A DNA stretch of 8,417 nucleotides. It comes from an uncultured Lachnospiraceae bacterium (lineage in GTDB: Bacteria; Bacillota; Clostridia; Lachnospirales; Lachnospiraceae). Below the pieces are notes generated by a model. That model worked only from the letters and a program-made list of their open reading frames with translations, searched no databases and had not been told where the DNA came from. Of this stretch, positions 1 to 6,764 are shown one piece after another. The stretch spans positions 1 to 8,417 of the forward strand of contig CASDUB010000068.1 in assembly GCA_949283905.1 (NCBI GenBank), read 5' to 3'. The translations under genes were made by a program, and so were the position numbers. How positions within the stretch are numbered: position 1 is the stretch's first letter; every line of letters begins with the position of its first letter.

Positions 1-1266
1 GATATCGAGGATACAGTCTACTTCCGGATCGAAGAACGCCGCCGCCGTATAATGAGCGATCGTTTCTACTTCACCTTCGTCAAGCATAAGAGCCGCTTTT
101 ATCAGCGCCTCGCCGTATCCCGTGGAACATGAATAAGCTATTCTCGCCGTTTTCGGCATTTTCGAATAGATCTCCTGAATAGCCTTTATCGATGTGGCAA
201 GCGGATTTCCGTTGTTATGGCTGTAGAATGAATAAAGAAGCGAACCGTCTTCGCCTACTACAGCCGCCTTCGTGGTCGTAGAGCCTGCGTCGATACCGAG
301 ATAACAATTTCCGCTGTATGCAGAAAAATCAGCAGTCTTTACTTTGTATTTGCTCTGTCTTTCAAGGAAGTCCTTATATGCCTGTTCACTGTCAAAAAGA
401 GGTTCCATACGGGCAACCTCAAACTCCATCTTGATTCCCGATTCAAGACGTGTCTTCATATCGGAAAGCATTACTTTATTTTCTCTGTTTGCGTTCATCG
501 CAGAGCCGATAGCCGCGAAGAGATGCGAATTATCGGGCATTATGGCATGCTCATCGTCAAGATTTAAAGTTCTGATAAACGCCTCGCGAAGTTCCGATAA
601 AAAATGAAGAGGTCCGCCTAAAAACGCAACGTGTCCTCTGATAGGCTTGCCGCATGCAAGACCGGATATCGTCTGATTTACAACGGCCTGGAATATTGAC
701 GCCGCCAGATCTTCCTTTCGCGCGCCGTCGTTGATAAGCGGCTGTATATCTGTTTTTGCAAATACGCCGCATCGTGCCGCGATCGGATAAATGTCGTGAT
801 AGTTTTTCGCGTACTCATTAAGGCCTGACGCATCTGTCTTCAAAAGACTCGCCATCTGGTCTATAAACGAGCCTGTGCCGCCGGCACAGATTCCGTTCAT
901 ACGCTGTTCGATATTTCCGTTTTCAAAATATATGATCTTTGCGTCTTCTCCTCCGAGCTCGATAGCTACATCCGTTAACGGCTCGTATTTCTGAAGCGCC
1001 GTTGATACCGCGATAACTTCCTGAACAAACGGAACTTCCAGATGATTTGCCAAAGTAAGTCCGCCGCTTCCCGTAATAACGGGCGAAAGCTCTGTTTCTC
1101 CTATTTCGTCATAAGCTTTCTTAAGAAGAAGCGCCAGCGTTTCCTGAATATTGGCGTAATGACGTTCATAATCAGAAAACAGCAGTTCTTCATTTTCATT
1201 GAGTATCGCTATCTTTACAGTTGTGGAACCTATATCGATTCCGAGAATACAATTTTTATTTGACAT
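1..1266 (-). CDS. Acyl-CoA dehydratase activase, tandem ATPase-domain form (partial, C-terminus outside window)
   Basis: The first 422 residues of a large protein are visible and the frame is open to the window edge. It belongs to the BadF/BcrA/HgdC family of ASKHA ATPases. In characterised members such as HgdC of 2-hydroxyglutaryl-CoA dehydratase, a homodimer holding one [4Fe-4S] cluster passes an ATP-driven electron to the dehydratase. Domain 1 opens with GIDIGSTTVK at about residue 9 and has GICAGGTGSF with Cys127 and AARCGVF with Cys166. These are the same numbers as the cluster cysteines I recall for HgdC. A second ATPase domain starts near residue 323 with LGIDAGSTTTK. Such a tandem is typical of the roughly 1,400-residue clostridial proteins that continue into dehydratase-like domains; that part is not visible. 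ATG is preceded by GGAG with 6-base spacing, 30 bases after the flippase gene, so it is the distal visible gene of the hisH operon. The family is certain; substrate and partner are unknown. Confidence 0.9.
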   Translation of the reverse strand, partial: MSNKNCILGIDIGSTTVKIAILNENEELLFSDYERHYANIQETLALLLKKAYDEIGETELSPVITGSGGLTLANHLEVPFVQEVIAVSTALQKYEPLTDVAIELGGEDAKIIYFENGNIEQRMNGICAGGTGSFIDQMASLLKTDASGLNEYAKNYHDIYPIAARCGVFAKTDIQPLINDGARKEDLAASIFQAVVNQTISGLACGKPIRGHVAFLGGPLHFLSELREAFIRTLNLDDEHAIMPDNSHLFAAIGSAMNANRENKVMLSDMKTRLESGIKMEFEVARMEPLFDSEQAYKDFLERQSKYKVKTADFSAYSGNCYLGIDAGSTTTKAAVVGEDGSLLYSFYSHNNGNPLATSIKAIQEIYSKMPKTARIAYSCSTGYGEALIKAALMLDEGEVETIAHYTAAAFFDPEVDCILDI

Positions 1267-1296
1267 ATCGTTCTCCAGTATTTTCATAATATTATC

Positions 1297-2922
1297 TTAT
1301 CTGTAAACATGCATGATCTTCATAAGTTTTACAAGTTTCGTTCCCATAGGAAATTTTCTTAGTTCTTCTTCTTTAGTCTTGCTGAACAGCACATAGAAAA
1401 CAAAGTATGCAAAAGCTCCGACGATTATCGCTATAATAAGCGCTATAAACGGTCTTCTCGTAACGCCAAAAAGCAGATAATAAACCACCGCCGCTATTAC
1501 TCCCATAAAAGCGGATGCTATCAGAGGTTCCGCATATGTCTTCTTAAACTGACCTTTGAATCCGATATATTTCTTTATTGAGATCGCATTTAATATGCAG
1601 TAAACAATAGAGAAAAAGATTCCTGCCAGCATGACAGCGTAAATATCAAGCTGCGGAGCTATAAGCAACATGACAGCAAGTATTACCAGGTTTGAAGCAA
1701 GCGCTATGGCAGCGTTTATCATGGCTGTTTTCTGCTTTCCGATAGACTGGAGCGCTCCTCCGGTAACGGTACAGAGCGCCGTAAATACTACGGACAGCGA
1801 TCCTGTAAGAAGCAGCATCGTCGCAAGGCGTGACGCCGCCGGAAACAGAACTCCCATTATAGGCTGGGCAAGCACCGTAAGTCCGACTGTTGCCGGAATA
1901 CAGATAAACATCGTAAGCCTGATGGTCTGATTGATGCTGGCGTTTGCTTTTTTGTAATTTTTCAGTGCGTATGCACCTGAAACTTCCGGCATCATAGCCG
2001 ATGCGCTCGCAGAAGCAAGAGCGAGCGGAATATTTATAACGGGCACATAGTAATTGCTGAACTCTCCGTATGCCGCCGAAATGCTGTCGGCGTTCATGCC
2101 GTGCATTCCCTGAATTCCCGCATACAGATAGCTGTCCAGATAATTGCTTGCGTTATTGATAAATGTTGTAAAGATTATAGGCGTTACCATAAGAAATATA
2201 AGCCCGAAAACTTCTCTGTAGCTTTCTTCTTTCGTATGCCTGTCAGCTATGCATCTTCTTTTGAACGTCTTTTTGTTTATCATGTAAACAAAAATCATAA
2301 AGAAAAGACCCATGATGACTCCGGCCGCGGTACCTGTTGTACCTCCCACAGAACCTAAGATCGCCGCCTGCGTTCCTCCGCCCTGTCCGAAATTGCTCAC
2401 AAGGATCCATGCTGCGAGAATACTTACAACAGCGTTCATTATCTGTTCAAGAACCTGTGAAACCGATGTAGGCGTCATGTTGTTATGAGCCTGAAAGTAT
2501 CCTCTCAAAACTCCGAGGATTCCCGAAAGAAGAATTGTCGGAGCTAGCACGCGAAGAGCCGGTATCGCATTCTGCTGGTTTGCCGGAAGCAGGAAACTGC
2601 CGCCGAAAAACGCAAGCAAAGCTACAATTCCGCCTATGATAACTGCATAAGCAAGCGCCCCTTTGAATATCTTCTGCGCGTTTTTATATTCTCTTTTCGC
2701 GAGACGCTCTGAAACTATTTTCGATACCGCCATCGGTATACTGTATGACGATATGAGCAAAAGTATAGAATACAGATTGCTGGCGTATCCGTAGTAACCC
2801 AATCCCACCGAACCGAGTATCTCCCCCAGCGGTCTTCTGTATATCAATCCTATTATTCTTGAAAGCATTGTAGCTATCATCAATATCGATGCGTTTCTTA
2901 CCAGCGTATTTTTCTTCGCCAT
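1297..2922 (-). CDS. SpoVB/MurJ-family lipid flippase (MOP superfamily, polysaccharide biosynthesis protein)
   Basis: This 541-residue, very hydrophobic protein has about 14 likely membrane segments. It shows the family opening (SRIIGLIYRRPLG, residues 21-33) and the segment GYFQAHNNMTPTSVSQVLEQ at 141-160, which matches the GYFQ...M.PT..SQ..EQ signature of MurJ/SpoVB/YtgP proteins. Members move lipid-linked precursors, lipid II in MurJ, across the cytoplasmic membrane for wall or spore-cortex building. Length agrees with Firmicute members (about 520-550). The C-terminus is a short basic tail. The start is fixed by AAGGAG (2930-2935) 7 bases upstream of ATG. That Shine-Dalgarno touches the ung stop codon, so translation is probably coupled to ung. 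Whether it is the housekeeping MurJ-like flippase, the sporulation-specific SpoVB or an exopolysaccharide exporter cannot be decided from sequence alone, so no symbol is given. Confidence 0.9.
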   Translation of the reverse strand: MAKKNTLVRNASILMIATMLSRIIGLIYRRPLGEILGSVGLGYYGYASNLYSILLLISSYSIPMAVSKIVSERLAKREYKNAQKIFKGALAYAVIIGGIVALLAFFGGSFLLPANQQNAIPALRVLAPTILLSGILGVLRGYFQAHNNMTPTSVSQVLEQIMNAVVSILAAWILVSNFGQGGGTQAAILGSVGGTTGTAAGVIMGLFFMIFVYMINKKTFKRRCIADRHTKEESYREVFGLIFLMVTPIIFTTFINNASNYLDSYLYAGIQGMHGMNADSISAAYGEFSNYYVPVINIPLALASASASAMMPEVSGAYALKNYKKANASINQTIRLTMFICIPATVGLTVLAQPIMGVLFPAASRLATMLLLTGSLSVVFTALCTVTGGALQSIGKQKTAMINAAIALASNLVILAVMLLIAPQLDIYAVMLAGIFFSIVYCILNAISIKKYIGFKGQFKKTYAEPLIASAFMGVIAAVVYYLLFGVTRRPFIALIIAIIVGAFAYFVFYVLFSKTKEEELRKFPMGTKLVKLMKIMHVYR

Positions 2923-2934
2923 TAAACAGCTCCT

Positions 2935-3600
2935 TTATATCTGCCAGTCGATCGGATCGACTCCGTTTTTTTTCAGAAATTCATTTGCTTTTGAAAAATG
3001 TCTGCATCCGAAAAAGCCCCTGTATGCCGAAAGCGGACTCGGATGAGGCGCTTCAAGCACAAGATGTTTCGGATTTTTCAGCAGGCTCTTTTTCATCTGG
3101 GCAGGTTTTCCCCACAAGAGAAAAACGACCGGCCTGTCCTGCTCATCTACGGCCTTTATGATCGCGTCGGTAAATTGTTCCCATCCTATGTCTTTGTGGG
3201 AATGCGCCTGATGCGCCCTTACGGTAAGCACCGTATTGAGCATAAGCACTCCCTGCCTTGCCCACTTTTCGAGATAACCGTGATCCGGTATCGTTATCCC
3301 GACGTCGTCATGAAGCTCTTTATATATATTTTGAAGGGACGGCGGTATATCCACGCCCTTTTTTACTGAAAAACAAAGTCCGTGAGCCTGCCCGTCGTCA
3401 TGATACGGATCCTGACCCAGGATAACAGCCTTGACATTTTCAAGCGGCGTAAAATGAAGCGCATTGAAAATATCGCCTGAAGGCGGAAATATCTTATAAT
3501 TCTGATACTCTTCCCTGACTTTCATGTACAGCTTCTTATAATAATCCTGACTGAATTCTTTTTTTAAGACGTCAGCCCACTTTCCTGTAATAGGTGGCAT
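2935..3600 (-). CDS. ung: Uracil-DNA glycosylase, family 1
   Basis: Ung removes uracil from DNA as the first step of base-excision repair. The 221 residues carry all family-1 motifs: GQDPYH at 62-67 with the catalytic Asp64 (same number as in E. coli), the uracil-pocket segment around GLCFSV at 74-79, LLWGKPAQ at 161-168, and the DNA-intercalating loop [18 protein letters not shown] from His186. Length is normal (E. coli 229). The start is supported by AGGAGG four bases before ATG. The TAG stop of hisF forms the first bases of this ribosome site, so ung is almost certainly translated from the hisHF mRNA. The position inside a histidine operon looks like chance packing rather than a functional link. 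The gene appears intact. Confidence 0.97.
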   Translation of the reverse strand: MPPITGKWADVLKKEFSQDYYKKLYMKVREEYQNYKIFPPSGDIFNALHFTPLENVKAVILGQDPYHDDGQAHGLCFSVKKGVDIPPSLQNIYKELHDDVGITIPDHGYLEKWARQGVLMLNTVLTVRAHQAHSHKDIGWEQFTDAIIKAVDEQDRPVVFLLWGKPAQMKKSLLKNPKHLVLEAPHPSPLSAYRGFFGCRHFSKANEFLKKNGVDPIDWQI

Positions 3601-3608
3601 TTCTCCTC

Positions 3609-4370
3609 CTACAATCTGACGCTTACCCCGCGTTCTCTTAAGTATTTCTTTACTTCTTTTATCTCAAGCTCTTTATAGTGAAACAGCGATGCCGCAAGAG
3701 CCGCTTCCGCACCGCCTTTTGTGAGGGCGTCATAAAAATGCTCCATATTTCCGGCTCCGCCCGATGCTATGACCGGTATTTTTACAAGTGATGAAACGGC
3801 TTTTGTAAGCTCTATGTCATATCCCGCTTTTGTTCCGTCGCAGTCCATGCTAGTAAGAAGTATTTCTCCGGCTCCTAATTTTTCGACTTTCGCCGCCCAC
3901 TCAAGAGCGTCAAGTCCCGTATCATTTCTTCCGCCGTGCGAAAAGATGTTCCAGCCGCTGCCGTCCTGCCTTCTTCTCGCATCGATCGCAACAACAACGC
4001 ACTGGCTTCCGAATATGTCCGCCGCTTCCGAAATAAGTTTCGGATTTGCGATCGCCGCCGAATTGACCGATATCTTGTCTGCGCCTTCTCTTAATAATGT
4101 CCTGAAATCTTCAACGGTGCGGATACCGCCTCCGACCGTAAACGGTATAAAAACTTCTTTTGCCACGGCGCGCACAAGATCCACCACCGTAGATCTTCTG
4201 TCGCTTGACGCCGTTATATCTAAAAATACAAGCTCGTCGGCTCCTGCCTTATCGTATGCCTTTCCGATCTCAACGGGATCTCCGGCATCCTGAAGATTGA
4301 CAAAATTTACGCCCTTGACAACGCGTCCGTCAGTTACATCAAGGCATGGTATTATTCTTTTTGTAAACAT
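3609..4370 (-). CDS. hisF: Imidazole glycerol phosphate synthase, cyclase subunit HisF
   Basis: HisF is the TIM-barrel subunit that joins ammonia from HisH to PRFAR, giving imidazole glycerol phosphate and AICAR in histidine synthesis. The N-terminus [11 protein letters not shown], the phosphate loops (TVGGGIR and ASGGAGN) and AIDARR are typical. I choose the ATG at 4370-4368 over the in-frame GTG one codon earlier. It puts the catalytic aspartates at Asp11 and Asp130, the numbering of the T. maritima enzyme, gives 253 residues, and leaves 7 bases after AAGGAGG instead of 4. With this start the last base of the hisH TGA is the first base of the hisF ATG (TGATG), implying coupled, near-stoichiometric translation, as suits a 1:1 complex. 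No hisA lies between hisH and hisF. The gene appears intact. Confidence 0.97.
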   Translation of the reverse strand: MFTKRIIPCLDVTDGRVVKGVNFVNLQDAGDPVEIGKAYDKAGADELVFLDITASSDRRSTVVDLVRAVAKEVFIPFTVGGGIRTVEDFRTLLREGADKISVNSAAIANPKLISEAADIFGSQCVVVAIDARRRQDGSGWNIFSHGGRNDTGLDALEWAAKVEKLGAGEILLTSMDCDGTKAGYDIELTKAVSSLVKIPVIASGGAGNMEHFYDALTKGGAEAALAASLFHYKELEIKEVKKYLRERGVSVRL

Positions 4371-4987
4371 CACACGCCCTCCTTCATATCCACAAATCTC
4401 TTAAGTATCGACAATCCTACCTCAGAGCTTTTTTCCGGGTGGAACTGACACGCAAATACATTGTCCTTTTCCACGGCCGCATGGATTGTGACTCCGTACT
4501 CAGTTGTAGCCGCGACTATATCTTCATCATCCGCCTTAAGATAATAGGAATGCACAAAATATACATACGGATCCTGTGGAAGATGCCCAAACAACTTTGT
4601 CTTTTTGGGGAATTTAAGGGAATTCCATCCCATGTGCGGGATCTTCAGTCCGTCTTTATGCGGGATCTTTATTATTTTGCCGGGCAAAATTGAAAGTCCC
4701 TTAACTCCCGGCGTTTCTTCGCTTGATTCGAACAATAACTGAAGGCCCAGGCATATCCCTAAAAAAGGAGTTCCGGCGTCTATAACTTCCCGGATAGTTT
4801 TTTCAAGTCCCAGCGTTCTTATATTTTCCATTGCGGAACCGAAGCTGCCTACGCCCGGAAGAATTACTTTATCCGCGCTTTTTATCACTTCGGGATCGCT
4901 GCTGACAACCGTTTTTTCTCCAAGAAGCTCCAGAGCTTTTTCAACACTTTTTATATTTCCTGCACCATAATCAATTATCGCGATCAT
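4370..4987 (-). CDS. hisH: Imidazole glycerol phosphate synthase, glutamine amidotransferase subunit HisH
   Basis: HisH hydrolyses glutamine and channels ammonia through the HisF barrel. The 205-residue class-I glutamine amidotransferase has the triad: Cys79 in GICLGLQLL, and His182 and Glu184 in CQFHPEKSS. The start [14 protein letters not shown] and the oxyanion-loop segment LPGVGSFG at 43-50 are typical. ATG is preceded by AGGAG with 7-base spacing. It is the first gene after the minus-strand promoter at 5050-5078, with a leader of roughly 55 bases, and it overlaps hisF at its stop codon. The leader has no run of His codons and no obvious attenuator, only a weak TGGG/CCCA stem near 5025-5040, so no classical histidine attenuation is apparent. 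Length and motifs are complete. Confidence 0.97.
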   Translation of the reverse strand: MIAIIDYGAGNIKSVEKALELLGEKTVVSSDPEVIKSADKVILPGVGSFGSAMENIRTLGLEKTIREVIDAGTPFLGICLGLQLLFESSEETPGVKGLSILPGKIIKIPHKDGLKIPHMGWNSLKFPKKTKLFGHLPQDPYVYFVHSYYLKADDEDIVAATTEYGVTIHAAVEKDNVFACQFHPEKSSEVGLSILKRFVDMKEGV

Positions 4988-5049
4988 TTTGCTTCTCCTG
5001 TTGTCGTATATTTTAAATAATTTTGGGCATAGACCCCCATAATCGTCCT

Positions 5050-5078
5050 ATTATAACACGTTCTTTTTTTGCTTGCAA
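5050..5078 (-). promoter_or_regulatory. Sigma-A promoter of the hisH operon
   Basis: On the minus strand TTGCAA (5073-5078; 4 of 6 to TTGACA) is followed after exactly 17 bases by a perfect TATAAT (5050-5055). Transcription would start near 5043, leaving a leader of about 55 bases before hisH. It is the only good promoter upstream of the five-gene minus-strand operon and stands back to back with the dgt promoter. Confidence 0.8.
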
Positions 5079-5121
5079 TCACACCGCATTAATACGTTAT
5101 TAAATTAAAGCTGCTGTATTA

Positions 5122-5150
5122 ATGACTTTTTTTAGAATGCGGATTATAAT
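5122..5150 (+). promoter_or_regulatory. Sigma-A promoter of dgt
   Basis: ATGACT (5122-5127, 4 of 6 to consensus) is followed after 17 bases by a perfect TATAAT (5145-5150). Transcription would start near 5157, giving a short leader of about 25 bases that holds the ribosome site AAGGAGC (5169-5175). The two divergent -35 boxes are 43 bases apart, close enough for a shared regulator, but I see no clear dyad between them. Confidence 0.7.
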
Positions 5151-5182
5151 GGAAGAAATCAACAATATAAGGAGCTTTTCAG

Positions 5183-6418
5183 ATGCCCGATAAAATATTT
5201 GAATCAGTTGCCGCCACTAATCAAAACCCCAAATGGGAACAGCTGACAGCACGGCAGACAGAATTATACTCACGAAAAGACGACGTACGCAGTCCGTTCG
5301 CGAGAGATTATACGCGTCTGCTCCATTCATTTGCATACAGACGCTTAAAACATAAAACACAGGTGTTTTTTAATATTGACAACGATCACATATGCACCCG
5401 TATGGAACACGTCGCCCATGTCGAGTCGGTAAGTCAGACAATAGCAAAAAACTTAGGACTTAACGACGAACTGACAAAGGCTATCGCAATAGGCCACGAT
5501 CTCGGTCACGCTCCGTTCGGTCATCAGGGCGAAGATGTGATAGATGAATTGAGTTTAAAATATCTGGGCGAGAATTTCTGGCACGAAAAAAACGGTCTCA
5601 GATTTGTTGATGATATTGAGCTTCTCGAAGACAACTATAAAAAAAGCAGAAATCTGGATCTGACTTACGCAGTACGCGACGGAATCATCTCGCATTGCGG
5701 CGAAGTCGATGAAAACGGACTGATACCGAGAGATGACCTTATCGACCTGTCCGCATTTGAAAAACCCGGACAATTTCAGCCGGCGACATGGGAAGGATGC
5801 GTCGTCAAACTTTCAGACAAGATCGCATATATAGGAAGAGATATTGAAGATTCGATCAATCTGGGCTTTCTGGACGAAAGAACAAAAAACGATCTGCTGA
5901 AAATGGCCCGCGCAAACGACGAAAACGTTTTAAACACAACTGTCATAATGCACAATCTTATTATTGATGTCTGTGAAAACAGCTCGCCTGAAAAAGGCAT
6001 ATGTTTAAGCCCCCGCTTTTTAGAGCAGATCAACACTCTCAAAGATTTTAATTACAGACACATATACGATCATGAGCGGCTGACGCCTTTTAAAGAATAC
6101 TCGAAGTTAGTAATAAATCAGATATTTGATATTCTTATGAAAACTTACGACGATAAACATTCATGGGTAAAGATAGAAGAAAAAAAGACATTTTATCCTT
6201 TACTGATGAATTCCTTCGACAAATGGCTCGCAAGATACTGCGATCCCGATATCGTACCGAAAGAAAAGCTTTCATCAGTTTCACTGAACTGCGAAAACAA
6301 AAAGATCTACGGAAAACTTGATACGGAAAAGATCTACGCGCAGTCAATACTGGATTTTATCTCCGGTATGACAGACAGATTCGCAATAAAAGTATTTAAT
6401 GAACTGCTTACTTACTGA
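5183..6418 (+). CDS. dgt: HD-domain deoxynucleoside triphosphate triphosphohydrolase (dGTPase family)
   Basis: The family hydrolyses dNTPs, dGTP in the E. coli founder, to deoxynucleoside and triphosphate, trimming dNTP pools. The 411 residues contain FAYRRLKHKTQVF at 50-62, the metal-binding HD residues His76 (RMEHVAHV), His105-Asp106 (AIGHDLGHAPFGH) and Asp211 (KLSDKIAYIGRDIEDS), and the family's ISHCGE segment near 168. All four metal ligands are present, so it should be active; substrate preference cannot be read from sequence. ATG follows AAGGAGC by 7 bases. It has its own promoter and appears monocistronic: downstream lies a 346-base non-coding stretch with the DnaA-box cluster. In many Firmicutes dgt sits beside dnaG-rpoD; here it does not. 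Confidence 0.93.
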   Translation: MPDKIFESVAATNQNPKWEQLTARQTELYSRKDDVRSPFARDYTRLLHSFAYRRLKHKTQVFFNIDNDHICTRMEHVAHVESVSQTIAKNLGLNDELTKAIAIGHDLGHAPFGHQGEDVIDELSLKYLGENFWHEKNGLRFVDDIELLEDNYKKSRNLDLTYAVRDGIISHCGEVDENGLIPRDDLIDLSAFEKPGQFQPATWEGCVVKLSDKIAYIGRDIEDSINLGFLDERTKNDLLKMARANDENVLNTTVIMHNLIIDVCENSSPEKGICLSPRFLEQINTLKDFNYRHIYDHERLTPFKEYSKLVINQIFDILMKTYDDKHSWVKIEEKKTFYPLLMNSFDKWLARYCDPDIVPKEKLSSVSLNCENKKIYGKLDTEKIYAQSILDFISGMTDRFAIKVFNELLTY

Positions 6419-6515
6419 ATATCGACGTAGAGTTTGACTATTGACCGATAATTCTGAAAAATATTAATCAACGTGTGACTTGGGGAGAAAACCATCATTT
6501 TTATCATATTTTTGA

Positions 6516-6611
6516 TGTTTTCCACATTTTCCACATAAATTCCCCACGTTATCCACATATTTAACCGTTGGAGAACACTTAATTTAACAGTGTTTTCCAC
6601 ATTTTCCACAT
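6516..6611 (+). repeat. Exact 21-bp direct repeat, two copies 75 bp apart
   Basis: The 21 bases at 6516-6536 recur without change at 6591-6611. Each copy contains two abutting TTTTCCACA boxes flanked by TG and T. Flanking bases differ on both sides, so the unit is exactly 21 bp. The start-to-start distance of 75 bp is close to seven helical turns, which would put both box pairs on about the same face of the DNA. Confidence 0.9.
6570..6598. repeat. Inverted repeat (10-bp arms, one G-T pair) inside the DnaA-box cluster
   Basis: GGAGAACACT (6570-6579) can pair with AGTGTTTTCC (6589-6598) across a 9-base AT-only-but-one loop. All positions match except one that would be G-T (G-U in RNA). The right arm runs into the fourth box (6593-6601). 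It is not followed by a T-run, so it is a poor terminator; it may be a protein-binding dyad or an extruding hairpin. Confidence 0.6.
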
Positions 6612-6692
6612 TCTGTGTGGAAATCTCATGTTTAAAATAAAATTTTTTCCCGTCGATATTTTTGTACAACACTGCAAAACATAAATCAGTGC

Positions 6693-6725
6693 TTGACAAC
6701 ATATATCATTCACAAATGATATATC
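6693..6725 (+). promoter_or_regulatory. Probable promoter of hisA and the HNH gene
   Basis: A perfect -35 TTGACA lies at 6693-6698. The -10 is unclear: AATGAT at 16-base spacing (4 of 6) and TGATAT at 18 (3 of 6) are both mediocre. An alternative pair is TTCACA (6709-6714) with TAAATT (6733-6738) at 18-base spacing. Either choice places the palindrome 6701-6724 on the core promoter. A weak -10 next to a perfect -35 is common where a regulator acts. Confidence 0.5.
6701..6724. promoter_or_regulatory. Perfect palindrome, candidate operator for hisA
   Basis: ATATATCATT (6701-6710), a CACA spacer and AATGATATAT (6715-6724) form perfect 10-bp inverted arms. It begins two bases after the -35 TTGACA and covers the spacer and -10 area, the usual place for a dimeric repressor to block RNA polymerase. 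It has no T-run behind it and is too AT-rich for a good terminator. The binding protein is unknown. Confidence 0.6.
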
Positions 6726-6764
6726 GCTTATCTAAATTATTCATACGCGAGGAGTTATAAAATT

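Larger units (their letters stand above)
6516..6624. promoter_or_regulatory. Cluster of DnaA-box-like 9-mers
   Basis: Five plus-strand 9-mers match the DnaA box TTATCCACA with at most one mismatch. TTTTCCACA occurs at 6518-6526, 6527-6535, 6593-6601 and 6602-6610, and the perfect TTATCCACA is at 6549-6557. A sixth, ATTTCCACA, lies on the minus strand at 6616-6624 with two mismatches, and a poor TTCCCCACG is at 6540-6548. The TTTT boxes come as abutting head-to-tail pairs with no spacer. Such density is known from oriC and from DnaA-titration or DnaA-regulated sites. No dnaA or dnaN is seen here. The sites are read directly; DnaA binding is inferred. Confidence 0.7.
6419..6764. other. 346-base non-coding region between dgt and hisA
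   Basis: This AT-rich stretch holds, in order: about 95 bases with nothing recognisable apart from a weak CATCA/TGATG hairpin (6493-6517); the DnaA-box cluster (6516-6624); an AT-rich tract (6629-6665) with T and A runs; and the hisA promoter with its palindrome (6693-6725). No convincing terminator for dgt was found. A minus-strand open frame across 6412-6702 has no ribosome site and only reads the box repeats as Val-Glu-Asn, so I treat it as non-coding. Confidence 0.8.

Noticed and set aside
3769..4293. Plus-strand 174-codon open frame opposite hisF
   Set aside because: Fully antisense to an intact, well-conserved hisF; no ribosome site and no recognisable protein features. The other open frames opposite ung, hisH, the flippase and dgt were dropped for the same reason.
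4371..4373. GTG start for hisF one codon upstream
   Set aside because: The ATG at 4370 has better spacing to AAGGAGG and gives the family numbering Asp11/Asp130; the GTG is possible but less likely.
4988..5045. Histidine attenuator or riboswitch in the hisH leader
   Set aside because: Leader is about 55 bases with no His-codon run, no T-box-like elements and only a weak TGGG/CCCA stem.
6493..6517. Terminator after dgt
   Set aside because: Only a 5-bp AT-rich CATCA/TGATG stem with a 15-base loop; too weak to call although TTTT follows.
6516..6611. CRISPR-like repeat array
   Set aside because: Only two copies of a 21-bp repeat made of DnaA-like boxes, no further units and no cas genes.
6516..6624. 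Chromosomal origin oriC
   Set aside because: No dnaA, dnaN or other origin-type gene nearby, and by-hand C/G counts show no strand-skew switch across it. Kept only as a DnaA-box cluster.
6412..6702. Minus-strand open frame of 96 codons with repeated Val-Glu-Asn
   Set aside because: No ribosome site before its ATG. The repeated residues are just the DnaA-box repeats read as codons, and it overlaps the hisA -35 region; most likely non-coding.
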